A DNA stretch of 13,006 bases from an uncultured Bacilli bacterium (GCA_947624315.1 CANQJU010000013.1:1-13006); one strand, 5' to 3'; positions 1-6,943 are shown, numbered from the stretch's first letter. Numbers and translations: made by a program. Notes: generated by a model not told the origin, from the letters alone.

Positions 1-1037
1 TATACATCATGATACGGACCTTTTGCTCCATAGTTAGCCGCAATGCCACCATTTAAAGAATTCAATTGAATTCCTAGGCAACGAATTTTACAATCAGGAA
101 ATTGCTCATGAATACGATTAATAAACTTAGGAGCATATTCTTCTTGCATAGGGAAATTGTCATTATATGGAATATAAAGACCATTCCAGCTTAACAAGAT
201 ATAAACATAATCAGGATATGGGAAATGGTTTTTATGGCAATAATTGATAAAATCAATGTCATCAATTTTTTCATTCCAGAAAGGATTACCTCCTTCATAA
301 AATGATTCTTCAACAATGATTTTTTCTTGATTTGTAGCATTTTCTAAATGCACAAATTCCGCTTCTATCTTAGGGGAAATTTCCTCATTTCCTTCCCCTC
401 TTTTGAACTTTAATCTTCCCTCTTCGATTGTTTCTAAGATCCATTTGCGGTTGCCATTTAGCCAAACGCTATGTTGATCTTCTTGGGTTTTATTGTGCTT
501 AGCTTTAATCCAAACAGCGGAAGTTTTGCTTGGATATGAGCTTGAGCAAAATGTTTTCCATTGCCAACTGCCATATCCCTCATGTCCAATTTCTGTATCT
601 TCAACTTTTTTCTTAACTGTTCCCATTAAATATAAGCTATCAGTAAAACCTAATCCTTCGGGTTTACCTCCCTTTAAAGCAAAGCGACGAAAGCCTTCAG
701 CACTCCAATATCCCGCACAAGTCAAACTGTCACCAATGCATAACACATTAGCCTTTTTACTAGGAGCTTTAGGCATAACAACAACTAAAGTTGATTCATC
801 TTCTTCAATTAATTCTCCTAAATTATCAAATAATTTGATAGTTAATTTGTATTCCCCAACATCTCCTTCAGTAGGGGTAAAAGTAAAGTAACGAGGATAT
901 GGATTACCTTTCTCACATTCAATTTTAATATAATATTGATAAGGATTAAACGCTCTGATTATTCCTCGATAAAACAACTCAAAGCGATCATTAACAACTA
1001 AACGATATTTTTTTGGTAAAAAGATTATTTTTTTCAT
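1..1037 (-). CDS. SGNH/GDSL-family hydrolase (esterase/lipase-like), 3' end cut by window edge
   Basis: The minus-strand frame opens at ATG 1037-1035 and stays open for 345 codons to the left edge, so the C-terminus is missing. Residues 1-95 form a beta-rich, Ig-like accessory region starting MKKIIFLPKKYRLVVNDRFE. It is not a signal peptide and no membrane segment is seen, so a cytoplasmic location is inferred. The catalytic domain starts with block I IGDSLT (Gly102, Asp103, Ser104 nucleophile). HEGYGSWQW and NPFWNEKIDDIDF follow, typical of bacterial SGNH esterases. The block III position reads ILLSWNGL, with Asn285 as the likely oxyanion-hole residue in place of the usual GxND. The catalytic Asp/His pair of block V should lie outside the window. 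TTGGAG sits 5 nt before the ATG as ribosome binding site. The substrate cannot be read; such enzymes deacylate glycans, lipids or esters. Family confidence is high, specificity unknown. Confidence 0.85.
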   Translation of the reverse strand, partial: MKKIIFLPKKYRLVVNDRFELFYRGIIRAFNPYQYYIKIECEKGNPYPRYFTFTPTEGDVGEYKLTIKLFDNLGELIEEDESTLVVVMPKAPSKKANVLCIGDSLTCAGYWSAEGFRRFALKGGKPEGLGFTDSLYLMGTVKKKVEDTEIGHEGYGSWQWKTFCSSSYPSKTSAVWIKAKHNKTQEDQHSVWLNGNRKWILETIEEGRLKFKRGEGNEEISPKIEAEFVHLENATNQEKIIVEESFYEGGNPFWNEKIDDIDFINYCHKNHFPYPDYVYILLSWNGLYIPYNDNFPMQEEYAPKFINRIHEQFPDCKIRCLGIQLNSLNGGIAANYGAKGPYHDV

Positions 1038-1064
1038 AATTAACTCCAATTAATACTTTACCAT

Positions 1065-1093
1065 ATTTTATCATATTTTAACAAATATGTCAC
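1065..1093 (-). promoter_or_regulatory. SigA-type promoter of the GDSL hydrolase gene
   Basis: On the minus strand a -35 box GTGACA (1093-1088) is followed by exactly 17 nt and a -10 box TAAAAT (1070-1065). Each box is one base off consensus, and a TGn extension (TGATAAAAT) precedes the -10. The predicted start near 1058 leaves a leader of about 20 nt before the ATG at 1037, enough for the TTGGAG ribosome binding site. Confidence 0.6.
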
Positions 1094-1109
1094 GTTAAAA
1101 AGCATGTTG

Positions 1110-1131
1110 AAAATATCAATAATGATATTTT
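1110..1131. promoter_or_regulatory. Perfect inverted repeat between divergent promoters, possible operator
   Basis: AAAATATC (1110-1117) and GATATTTT (1124-1131) are perfect inverted arms of 8 bp around the 6-nt spacer AATAAT. The element lies just upstream of the GDSL promoter and upstream of ldhA. It has no T-tract and is followed by no gene end, so it fits a dimeric-repressor operator better than a terminator. AT-rich DNA makes chance palindromes common, so function is inference. Confidence 0.35.
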
Positions 1132-1138
1132 AATTTAT

Positions 1139-1168
1139 TTGATTAAATAACAAAATATGGGAAATAAT
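1139..1168 (+). promoter_or_regulatory. Weak candidate promoter for ldhA
   Basis: TTGATT (1139-1144), an 18-nt spacer and AATAAT (1163-1168) form the best-placed candidate, giving a leader of about 20 nt. The perfect TATAAT at 1173-1178 would place the start inside the ribosome binding site AGAGGA (1183-1188), so I did not choose it. The call is tentative. Confidence 0.3.
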
Positions 1169-1194
1169 AAAATATAATTATTAGAGGAATAAAT

Positions 1195-2223
1195 ATGAAT
1201 ATTGCTTTTTTTGATACCAAAACATATGATATTGATTCATTTAAAAAGTTTATAAGTGATGATATCAATATCAAATTTTATGAAACCAAATTAAATATCG
1301 ATACTGTAAATCTTGTTAAAGGATTTGAGGCAATTTGTATTTTTGTTAATGATGAAGTAAATAAAGAAGTCATTGATAAACTATACGAATACAATGTTAA
1401 AGTCATCGCCTTAAGATGCTCAGGATATAACAATGTCGATTTAAAATATGCTTTTAAGAAAATTCACGTTTTCCATGTTCCCTCTTATTCTCCTTATGCT
1501 ATAAGTGAACATGCAATTGCTATGCTTCTTACTTTAGTTCGTCACATTCACAAAGCTTATTTAAGAATAAAAGATTTTAATTTTAGCTTAAACAATTTAA
1601 CCGGTTTTACTTTGCATGGAAAAACTATGGGAGTAATCGGTACGGGAAAAATCGGCAAAGCTTTTATCAATATTGTTAAGGGAATGGGAATGAAAGTTAT
1701 TGCCTATGATAAATATCCCGATTACAATTCTAATATTAATTATGTTTCACTAGAAAAATTATTAGAAGAAAGCAATATTATTTCTCTTCATTGTCCTTTG
1801 ACTAAGGAAACATATCACATGATTAATAAAGATGCCTTAGAAAAATGTCAAAAAGGAGTAATTATAATTAATACTTCTCGAGGAGCTTTAATTGATACGG
1901 AAAGTTTACTTGAGGGAATTAAAGAAAGAAAAATAGGAGGAGCATGTTTAGATGTCTATGAAGAGGAATCTGACATCTTTTTTACCGATAACTCAGAGCA
2001 CATCATGGATGATGAAATCTTAGCGCGCCTAATATCGATGCCCAATGTTTTAATCACTTCCCACCAAGCTTTTCTAACAACTGAAGCTTTAGAAAGCATT
2101 GCTCAAACAACTATTAATAATTTAATTTCCTTTTTCAAATTTCAAAAATGTGAAAATGAATTATGTTATGACTGTGGGAAAAGAGAGGAATGTCAAAGAA
2201 AAAGAGAAAACAAATGCTTTTAA
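1195..2223 (+). CDS. ldhA: D-lactate dehydrogenase (NADH-dependent, fermentative)
   Basis: This cytoplasmic enzyme reduces pyruvate to D-lactate with NADH, regenerating NAD+ in fermentation. It belongs to the D-isomer-specific 2-hydroxyacid dehydrogenases and its 342 aa match the E. coli LdhA pattern throughout: CIFVNDEV, ALRCSGYNNVDL, SEHAIAMLLTLVR, then the Rossmann core GTGKIG (149-154) with the NAD-selecting acidic residue Asp172. Catalytic residues are visible as Arg229 (NTSRGAL), Glu258 (DVYEEE) and His290 (SHQAFLTTEAL). The start is fixed by AGAGGA 6 nt upstream of ATG. One oddity is the C-terminus: where E. coli ends soon after CPNEL, this protein has CENEL followed by about 19 more residues with Cys324, Cys327, Cys333 and Cys341 (Cys319 lies just before). 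It is a single gene with its own terminator. Other 2-hydroxyacid substrates are possible, but the LdhA-like sequence makes D-lactate the best call. Confidence 0.92.
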   Translation: MNIAFFDTKTYDIDSFKKFISDDINIKFYETKLNIDTVNLVKGFEAICIFVNDEVNKEVIDKLYEYNVKVIALRCSGYNNVDLKYAFKKIHVFHVPSYSPYAISEHAIAMLLTLVRHIHKAYLRIKDFNFSLNNLTGFTLHGKTMGVIGTGKIGKAFINIVKGMGMKVIAYDKYPDYNSNINYVSLEKLLEESNIISLHCPLTKETYHMINKDALEKCQKGVIIINTSRGALIDTESLLEGIKERKIGGACLDVYEEESDIFFTDNSEHIMDDEILARLISMPNVLITSHQAFLTTEALESIAQTTINNLISFFKFQKCENELCYDCGKREECQRKRENKCF

Positions 2224-2256
2224 AAAAGTGCTGATAAACAGCACTTAAATTCTTTT
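2221..2256. terminator. Bidirectional terminator between ldhA and the HEPN-like gene
   Basis: AAGTGCTG (2226-2233) and CAGCACTT (2239-2246) form a perfect 8-bp stem around a 5-nt loop. Read on the minus strand the stem runs directly into TTTT, making a good intrinsic terminator for the small minus-strand gene whose stop codon lies in the stem. On the plus strand the tail is weaker (AAATTCTTTT) but probably still serves ldhA. Confidence 0.8.
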
Positions 2257-2673
2257 GTATTTCTTTAATACAGCAATTTTAATTTTTTGCGTTTCTTCAC
2301 TTAAACTTTTTAAGGAGCGATTGTTTTCTAATAATTGTTGAGATTGTTTTTGATATTCTTTACTATTAATAAAATCCTTACTATACAAAAATGTAGTAAA
2401 TACCTTATGACATAAAAGATTCCTTTGATAAGTTATTCTTTTTAATAACCTATAGTCATTATGAGAAAAATATGGATTATTATCACTATTATCCAATTGC
2501 TCTAATTCAACAATTGTTTGTCCTAGTGACCACTTCTCCTTCTCAATATTATCTAAATTTTCATATATATCTCCTTGACGCATCCCCGCATATATCAATT
2601 TAATATCATGTTCAATCATTTGACACAACATTATTGTATCACCAACCATCAACTTAAAATCCTTAAAATCCAT
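2245..2673 (-). CDS. Small HEPN-like protein, putative RNase or toxin-type fold
   Basis: This is a soluble, mostly helical protein of about 142 aa. Its clearest mark is RNLLCH (residues 84-89), matching the RN-x3-H form of the Rx4-6H active-site motif of HEPN-domain RNases. It sits in the second half of a helical bundle (DYRLLKRITYQRNLLCHKVF), where HEPN proteins carry it. An upstream in-frame ATG at 2685 would give 146 aa. I prefer ATG 2673 because GGTGA lies 5 nt ahead of it and the promoter below predicts transcription starting near 2683, which would make the upstream ATG nearly leaderless. No MNT-type nucleotidyltransferase antitoxin adjoins it, so a HepT/MntA pair is not supported. HEPN folds also occur in non-catalytic proteins and the family assignment rests on one motif; RNase activity is inference. 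Confidence 0.55.
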   Translation of the reverse strand: MDFKDFKLMVGDTIMLCQMIEHDIKLIYAGMRQGDIYENLDNIEKEKWSLGQTIVELEQLDNSDNNPYFSHNDYRLLKRITYQRNLLCHKVFTTFLYSKDFINSKEYQKQSQQLLENNRSLKSLSEETQKIKIAVLKKYKRI

Positions 2674-2689
2674 CAAAATCACCATAACA

Positions 2690-2718
2690 ATTATACTCTA
2701 AATTTTATAAAATATCAA
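2690..2718 (-). promoter_or_regulatory. Near-consensus promoter of the HEPN-like gene
   Basis: On the minus strand TTGATA (2718-2713), a 17-nt spacer and TATAAT (2695-2690) differ from the SigA consensus by one base. The -35 box overlaps the TGA stop codon (2717-2715) of the preceding ABC transporter gene. The predicted start near 2683 leaves a leader of about 10 nt before ATG 2673. Confidence 0.7.
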
Positions 2719-4580
2719 TTGTTATAGTATTGAGCTTGAGCAGTCCATAACTCATGATATTTACCATTTTCATCATCTAATAACTCATTATGATTTCCCC
2801 TTTGAATAATCTTTCCATCATGGAAAACAACAATATCTTGACAAAAACGGCAAGAAGATAAACGATGGCTAATATAAATGGCCGTTTTATCACCAACAAT
2901 CTCTTTGAACTTGCTATATATTTCTTCTTCAGCAAGAGGATCTAAGGCAGCAGTCGGTTCATCCAAAATAATAAAGGCAGTTTTTTTATATAAAGCTCTA
3001 GCAATAGCAATCTTTTGGGCTTCACCCCCAGAAACATTAATTCCTTTTTCGGAAATATCTTTATATAAATATGTATCAAGACCATTTTCAAAAGTATCCA
3101 AACGGTTTTTAAAACCAGCTTTTGTTAAGGAATCGATGACTAAATCATGATCATAATTAATGGCTGTTGAAACATTTTCTCCCAATTGAAAACTTAAAAG
3201 TTTAAAATCTTGGAAAACAACAGAGAACAAATCCATATATTGATGATAATCATATTTTTTAATATTTACTCCATTTAAAAGAATCTCTCCATCAGTAGGA
3301 TCATATAAGCGACACAACAACTTAATAAATGTTGTTTTGCCACTTCCATTCTCCCCAACAATTGCCATTTTTTCAAAGGGATTAAATTTTAAATTAATAT
3401 CTTTTAAAACATAATTATCGCTATGAGGATATTTAAAGGAAACATTCTTAAATTCGATTTCATAGTTAATTCCTTTTTCAATATTCAAATCACCTTGTTC
3501 CATTTCATTAGGCATATCTAATAAATCAAAAACAAGTTTTAAGAAAGGGGCATTATTGCGCATTGCTCCAACATACAAAATCAAAGATGATAAATTATTG
3601 GATAAACGAGAAATTGAAGCAATGTATTGAGTTACTAAACCAATACCAAAGGCTCCACCATAACACTTCAAGCATACAAACATATAAATGAAAAGTTGTA
3701 AAAGCGAAGATATTGCACTAGACAAAATGTACAACCATCCAATTACCATTCTACTATAACGAGCAAAATATCCTTTTGAACAAAAAGCTCCATATTTATC
3801 AGTATTATACTTCTCACAAATCTTATTTTGTTCATATATTCTTACATCCATGGCTTCTTTTTTTCTGGCTCCTAAATAGCCAAAGAAACCAAACAAACGA
3901 TTGCCAGCATTATGTTCCTCACTTATCAAAGCATAATAACTATCAGCCTTATTAATAATCATTGGAGAAAGAATTGTTGTTAAAAGCATTATAAAAATAA
4001 TTATAGCAATAAAAATAGGACTATTTAAATAAGTCAACCATCCTTTACCTTCAGGAACCATATTAGTAAATAAGGTAATTGTTAAAGTAATACCACAAAA
4101 TAATGATAATATTGATTCGATTAATCTTTCATATGTTCCAATAACTTGATATAGTCCCCATCCACCACCATTACTATTTTGATGGATTGTGGAGATTAAT
4201 TGATGAGTATCTGAATCATCAATTTTAATAAAATCCATATTCAATAATTTCTTAGTGAAAATGGCTTGAACCTTTGTATACATTCCACTACAGACACTAT
4301 CTCTCCATCTAGCTAAAATATAAGTAACTAAAGAAATTATTGTAATTGAAGATAAGGCAACAATTGCCAAATATATTAATCTATCTTTATCACGATTAGT
4401 TGCTATTTCATTAATCAAAGCAGCTGAACAATATATCTCTACATATGGAGTTAAAGCTACCCAAATCACATAAATAATTCGGGAAATAATCATTTGAGGA
4501 TATTCATGAAAAAGAAGTTTAAAAGCTTTATTATTTACCTTTATAGATTCTCTTAAAGAAAGCAATTTACTCTTGTCCAT
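2715..4580 (-). CDS. ABC exporter half-transporter, fused permease and ATPase (intact)
   Basis: This type IV ABC exporter subunit (621 aa) has an N-terminal membrane domain with about six hydrophobic spans, then a cytosolic ATPase domain. Counting from the ATG at 4586, the ATPase shows Walker A GENGSGKTT (Lys417), Q-loop VVFQDF, signature VSGGEAQ (Ser519), Walker B IILDEPTAALDP (Glu543) and H-loop YISHRLSS. Every catalytic element is present. Two ATGs compete. AGGAGG lies only 3 nt before ATG 4586 but 9 nt before ATG 4580, so I chose 4580. The start lies inside the end of the preceding ABC gene (stop at 4567) and the ribosome binding site also lies within it, implying translational coupling and a heterodimer with that gene's product. 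Substrate is unknown; drug, lipid or peptide export are all possible. No peptidase C39 domain is present. Confidence 0.88.
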   Translation of the reverse strand: MDKSKLLSLRESIKVNNKAFKLLFHEYPQMIISRIIYVIWVALTPYVEIYCSAALINEIATNRDKDRLIYLAIVALSSITIISLVTYILARWRDSVCSGMYTKVQAIFTKKLLNMDFIKIDDSDTHQLISTIHQNSNGGGWGLYQVIGTYERLIESILSLFCGITLTITLFTNMVPEGKGWLTYLNSPIFIAIIIFIMLLTTILSPMIINKADSYYALISEEHNAGNRLFGFFGYLGARKKEAMDVRIYEQNKICEKYNTDKYGAFCSKGYFARYSRMVIGWLYILSSAISSLLQLFIYMFVCLKCYGGAFGIGLVTQYIASISRLSNNLSSLILYVGAMRNNAPFLKLVFDLLDMPNEMEQGDLNIEKGINYEIEFKNVSFKYPHSDNYVLKDINLKFNPFEKMAIVGENGSGKTTFIKLLCRLYDPTDGEILLNGVNIKKYDYHQYMDLFSVVFQDFKLLSFQLGENVSTAINYDHDLVIDSLTKAGFKNRLDTFENGLDTYLYKDISEKGINVSGGEAQKIAIARALYKKTAFIILDEPTAALDPLAEEEIYSKFKEIVGDKTAIYISHRLSSCRFCQDIVVFHDGKIIQRGNHNELLDDENGKYHELWTAQAQYYNN

Positions 4581-5985
4581 TTTCATTCACCTCCTCTTTA
4601 TAATATCTACTTTGAACTTCAAACAACTCATAATAAGTTCCCTTTAAGGCTAACAATTCATCATGAGTTCCTTCTTCTTTTATATCTCCATTTTCAATCA
4701 AAATAATGCGATTGCAAAATCTTGTTGAAGCGAGTCTATGGGAAATATATATAGAAGATTTATTCAAAGTCATTTCATTATATTTTTGATAAAGATTAGC
4801 TTCAGCTATAGGATCTAAAGCAGCAGTTGGTTCATCAAGGACTAAAATAGGAGCATCTTTGTATAAAGCTCGCGCTAACATTAGCCTTTGAGTTTCTCCA
4901 CCTGATAACAAAACACCATCTTCATATACCACACGATTTAATTTTTCCTCATATTTATTAGGCAGTGATTCAATCTTTTCTTCTAATTCAGCCTCACGTA
5001 TACATTTTTTAACCTTTTCATAGTCAATATCATCTTCACTTTGACTAACATTAGTATTAATAGTGCCAGCTAACAAGGAAAAATCCTGGAACACTGCGGA
5101 AAACAACTTGTAATAATCACGACGATTGTAATCGCGAATATCCTTACCATTCAATAAAACTCTTCCTTCAGTGGGATCATAAAAACCACACAACAATTTA
5201 ACAATAGTTGTTTTTCCAGCTCCATTTAAACCAACAATTGCTAACTTTTCATGAGGATGAAAAGTTAAATTAATATTTTTTAAAATGTATTTGTCACTTT
5301 TCGGATATTTAAAAGAAACATTTTCTAGCTTTAATTCAAATTTATCATTGTTATCAAAAACTAATTTTTCACCTTCATCAAATTTAAATACCTCGGGATA
5401 TTCTAAAAAATCCCTTACAATAGAAATATCTAAACTTTGAGTATACAATGTACTAAGATCATTTAAAATACCAATAATCCACGTACTAAAACCACCTACA
5501 GCTGAAAAATATAATAAAAACTCTGAGGCGCTCAAACCTTTATTAATAACTTGATAAATCAAATAGGCATAAGCAATTCCATTTCGCAAAAATGTTAAAA
5601 TAACATTAACTAAATTGCCCCAAAAAAGAGATCTATTATATTTATTATGAAAATTATTGAACAAACTCATCATTTTTTTCAACAATTCCATTAGCCATGG
5701 TTTCATGTTAAAAATACGAATATCTTTAGCAGTAGCAAAATTATCACTTGAATCATTAATATACCAAATGGCTTTTTGACTTTCAGCAATCTCATCTTTA
5801 TGCTTATAATAATAGTTAGCACATTTTCTATTAACTAAATATCCAATAATTGAGGTAAGTAAAATAACACCAACCATCCAAGCTTCTAAAGTAAACAAAA
5901 GGATCAAATAAATTATTAATCCAATGACATTGGCTAACAAACTAGTCAAAGTTTTCCAAATGGCTTCTGTTGCTTCAAGTAGCAC
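4567..5985 (-). CDS. C-terminal fragment of the split ABC exporter (four spans plus ATPase)
   Basis: The open frame counts 472 codons from a GTG at 5985, but real homology starts at EATEAIWKTL (codon 4 onward). It holds about four hydrophobic spans, then an ATPase with Walker A GLNGAGKTT (Lys258 from the GTG), Q-loop AVFQDF, signature LSGGETQRLMLARAL, Walker B ILVLDEPTAALDP and H-loop YISHRLAS. All ATPase motifs are intact, so the damage is confined to the frame break, as expected for recent loss or a sequence error. It overlaps the next ABC gene by 14 nt (to that gene's preferred start). No ribosome binding site precedes the GTG; only reinitiation after the overlapping TGA could produce it as a separate protein. 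Confidence 0.7.
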   Translation of the reverse strand: MLLEATEAIWKTLTSLLANVIGLIIYLILLFTLEAWMVGVILLTSIIGYLVNRKCANYYYKHKDEIAESQKAIWYINDSSDNFATAKDIRIFNMKPWLMELLKKMMSLFNNFHNKYNRSLFWGNLVNVILTFLRNGIAYAYLIYQVINKGLSASEFLLYFSAVGGFSTWIIGILNDLSTLYTQSLDISIVRDFLEYPEVFKFDEGEKLVFDNNDKFELKLENVSFKYPKSDKYILKNINLTFHPHEKLAIVGLNGAGKTTIVKLLCGFYDPTEGRVLLNGKDIRDYNRRDYYKLFSAVFQDFSLLAGTINTNVSQSEDDIDYEKVKKCIREAELEEKIESLPNKYEEKLNRVVYEDGVLLSGGETQRLMLARALYKDAPILVLDEPTAALDPIAEANLYQKYNEMTLNKSSIYISHRLASTRFCNRIILIENGDIKEEGTHDELLALKGTYYELFEVQSRYYKEEVNENGQE

Positions 5986-6385
5986 TAGATGCTTTATTGT
6001 ATAAATTCATAAATTCATTATCATCTAAATTACAATATGAAGTAGTTGCTCCTTTGCGATTAATCAAATTAACAATTGATGAACGCACAGTAACTTTTCC
6101 ATATAGCTCATTGCAATCAATATAAGAATTTATAGCATTAACGATTAAAGAGGCTAATGAAAAGCCTAAAATAACAAAAAGCACATCCTTTAATGGACGA
6201 CTATTTTCAATAAAGCTAAGGATTGTAGGAGAAATAAACATGCCGATTAAACTTTGTAATACTAAGATTAATGCGGAAATAATTCCCATAAATATGACTT
6301 TTTTCTCTTTTTCTTTCCAAGCTAAAGAAATCATAAAACAAGAATTTTGAAACATGTTATACTTTGGTTTATTTTTTTCTTTCAT
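5975..6385 (-). CDS. N-terminal fragment of the split ABC exporter (first two membrane spans)
   Basis: The fragment is 136 codons, starting at ATG 6385 with AGAGGT 7 nt upstream. It has a charged, Lys-rich cytoplasmic N-terminus, one hydrophobic span at about residues 30-55 (IFMGIISALILVLQSLIGMF) and a second at about 68-90 (VLFVILGFSLASLIVNA). Then comes the coupling-helix region LDDNEFMNLYNKASSAT typical of exporters, and a premature TGA. It cannot transport by itself. It is the first gene after its own promoter, so the whole ABC operon starts here. Confidence 0.7.
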   Translation of the reverse strand: MKEKNKPKYNMFQNSCFMISLAWKEKEKKVIFMGIISALILVLQSLIGMFISPTILSFIENSRPLKDVLFVILGFSLASLIVNAINSYIDCNELYGKVTVRSSIVNLINRKGATTSYCNLDDNEFMNLYNKASSAT

Positions 6386-6409
6386 GTCTTCTACCTCTAT
6401 TTATCGAAA

Positions 6410-6438
6410 ATTATATCATAAATAGACAGTAAACACAA
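6410..6438 (-). promoter_or_regulatory. Promoter of the ABC exporter operon
   Basis: On the minus strand TTGTGT (6438-6433), a 17-nt spacer and a perfect TATAAT (6415-6410) preceded by TGA give an extended -10. It lies downstream of the terminator of the preceding gene and about 25 nt before the ATG at 6385, with ribosome binding site AGAGGT at 6398-6393. The ABC operon is therefore likely an independent transcription unit. Confidence 0.65.
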
Positions 6439-6441
6439 CAT

Positions 6442-6476
6442 AAAAAAACAAAACAAAAAGATGACATAGGTCATCT
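6442..6476 (-). terminator. Intrinsic terminator of the HEAT-like gene
   Basis: On the minus strand AGATGAC, loop CTAT and GTCATCT (6476-6459) form a perfect 7-bp stem, followed by a long T-rich tail TTTTTGTTTTGTTTTTTT. The stem begins at the last base of the gene's stop codon TGA. Confidence 0.85.
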
Positions 6477-6913
6477 CAATTAATGTGTGTTAGAAGATAA
6501 TTTATATCTCTTTCGATTAAACATTTACAACCTTTATCATATATACTACAATTAAGTTCTTTTATTTTCTTACAAATAACATCACTTAAATCACTTTTAT
6601 ATAATAAAATTATATTTAATGATTGCAAACATTTCCTCAAAACCTTCCAATCCAAATTATCTAATTTATCTAAAAGTTTATCAATGATTTTATTAATCTT
6701 ATTTTCACTATCCCATTTTGCTTGTTTGCAAATCAAATTATAACCTCTTAACCAAATATAGGTTTCATCACTCATCAACATTTTTTCCAATTCATCAAAA
6801 TAAAAATACAAATTACCAATAGCATCAGACATCTTCTCTAATTTCAAAATATCTTGATGAGCTTCAAGTGTGTCTTCAGCATATAATACTTTCAAAAGTT
6901 CTTCTTTTTTCAT
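6476..6913 (-). CDS. Small HEAT-repeat-like helical protein, function unknown
   Basis: This soluble protein of 145 aa is built of helix pairs with repeat spacing: LEKMSDAIGNLYFYFDELEKML, then DETYIWLRGYNLICKQAKWD, then KINKIIDKLLDKLDNLDW, then KVLRKCLQSLNIILLYK. From memory it resembles small HEAT-like proteins common in Bacillota genomes, sometimes labelled SufBD-like in databases without a demonstrated role in Fe-S assembly. Such folds usually bind other proteins or nucleic acids; no catalytic motif is visible. It is bounded by terminators on both sides, so it is probably monocistronic. The ATG at 6913 lacks a ribosome binding site at normal distance, the nearest AGGA-type sequences being more than 20 nt away, with a hairpin between. 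An in-frame TGA upstream rules out a longer N-terminus. The gene is likely real; its role is unknown. Confidence 0.65.
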   Translation of the reverse strand: MKKEELLKVLYAEDTLEAHQDILKLEKMSDAIGNLYFYFDELEKMLMSDETYIWLRGYNLICKQAKWDSENKINKIIDKLLDKLDNLDWKVLRKCLQSLNIILLYKSDLSDVICKKIKELNCSIYDKGCKCLIERDINYLLTHIN

Positions 6914-6924
6914 AACTATTATTT

Positions 6925-6943
6925 TAGGAAATCACACTTCCTA
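6925..6943 (-). promoter_or_regulatory. Leader hairpin before the HEAT-like gene, possibly masking a ribosome binding sequence
   Basis: On the minus strand TAGGAA (6943-6938) and TTCCTA (6930-6925) are perfect 6-bp arms around a 7-nt loop. The left arm contains the purine-rich AGGAA, and a second AAAGGA lies just upstream. The structure ends 11 nt before the ATG. Control of translation by this hairpin is inference; stability with 6 bp would be modest. Confidence 0.3.

Larger units (their letters stand above)
4567..6385 (-). pseudogene. ABC exporter half-transporter split by a frameshift near 5977
   Basis: Two overlapping reading frames together make one complete half-transporter of about 605 aa, close to its intact neighbour in length and domain order. 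The first frame carries two membrane spans and ends at TGA 5977-5975 after NKASSAT. The other frame continues at once with EATEAIWKTLTSLL, the remaining spans and a full ATPase. Skipping the single T at 5977 joins them. The internal GTG at 5985 has no ribosome binding site. The local sequence holds no homopolymer over two bases, so a typical long-read error is not obvious. This may be real decay, a small indel or an assembly error. If the break is real, the intact downstream subunit would lack its heterodimer partner, unless the two pieces assemble. Confidence 0.75.

Noticed and set aside
493..891. Plus-strand open frame of 132 codons
   Set aside because: It lies wholly inside the minus-strand GDSL hydrolase frame, which has clear motifs, a promoter and a ribosome binding site; this frame has none.
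1173..1178. Perfect TATAAT just before ldhA as its -10 box
   Set aside because: Transcription would begin inside the ribosome binding site, and no -35-like hexamer lies at the right distance.
2878..3150. Plus-strand open frame of 90 codons
   Set aside because: It is antisense to the Walker B and signature region of the intact ABC ATPase and has no ribosome binding site or family features.
5983..5985. GTG as a genuine start of a separate 472-aa ABC protein
   Set aside because: It has no ribosome binding site, lies inside the upstream frame and would give an exporter lacking its first two membrane spans. A frameshift explains it better.
5970..5990. Alternative genetic code (TGA = Trp) rescuing the split ABC gene
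   Set aside because: Reading TGA as Trp leads to a TAG a few codons later in that frame, and TGA is used as a real stop at 2715 and 6476.
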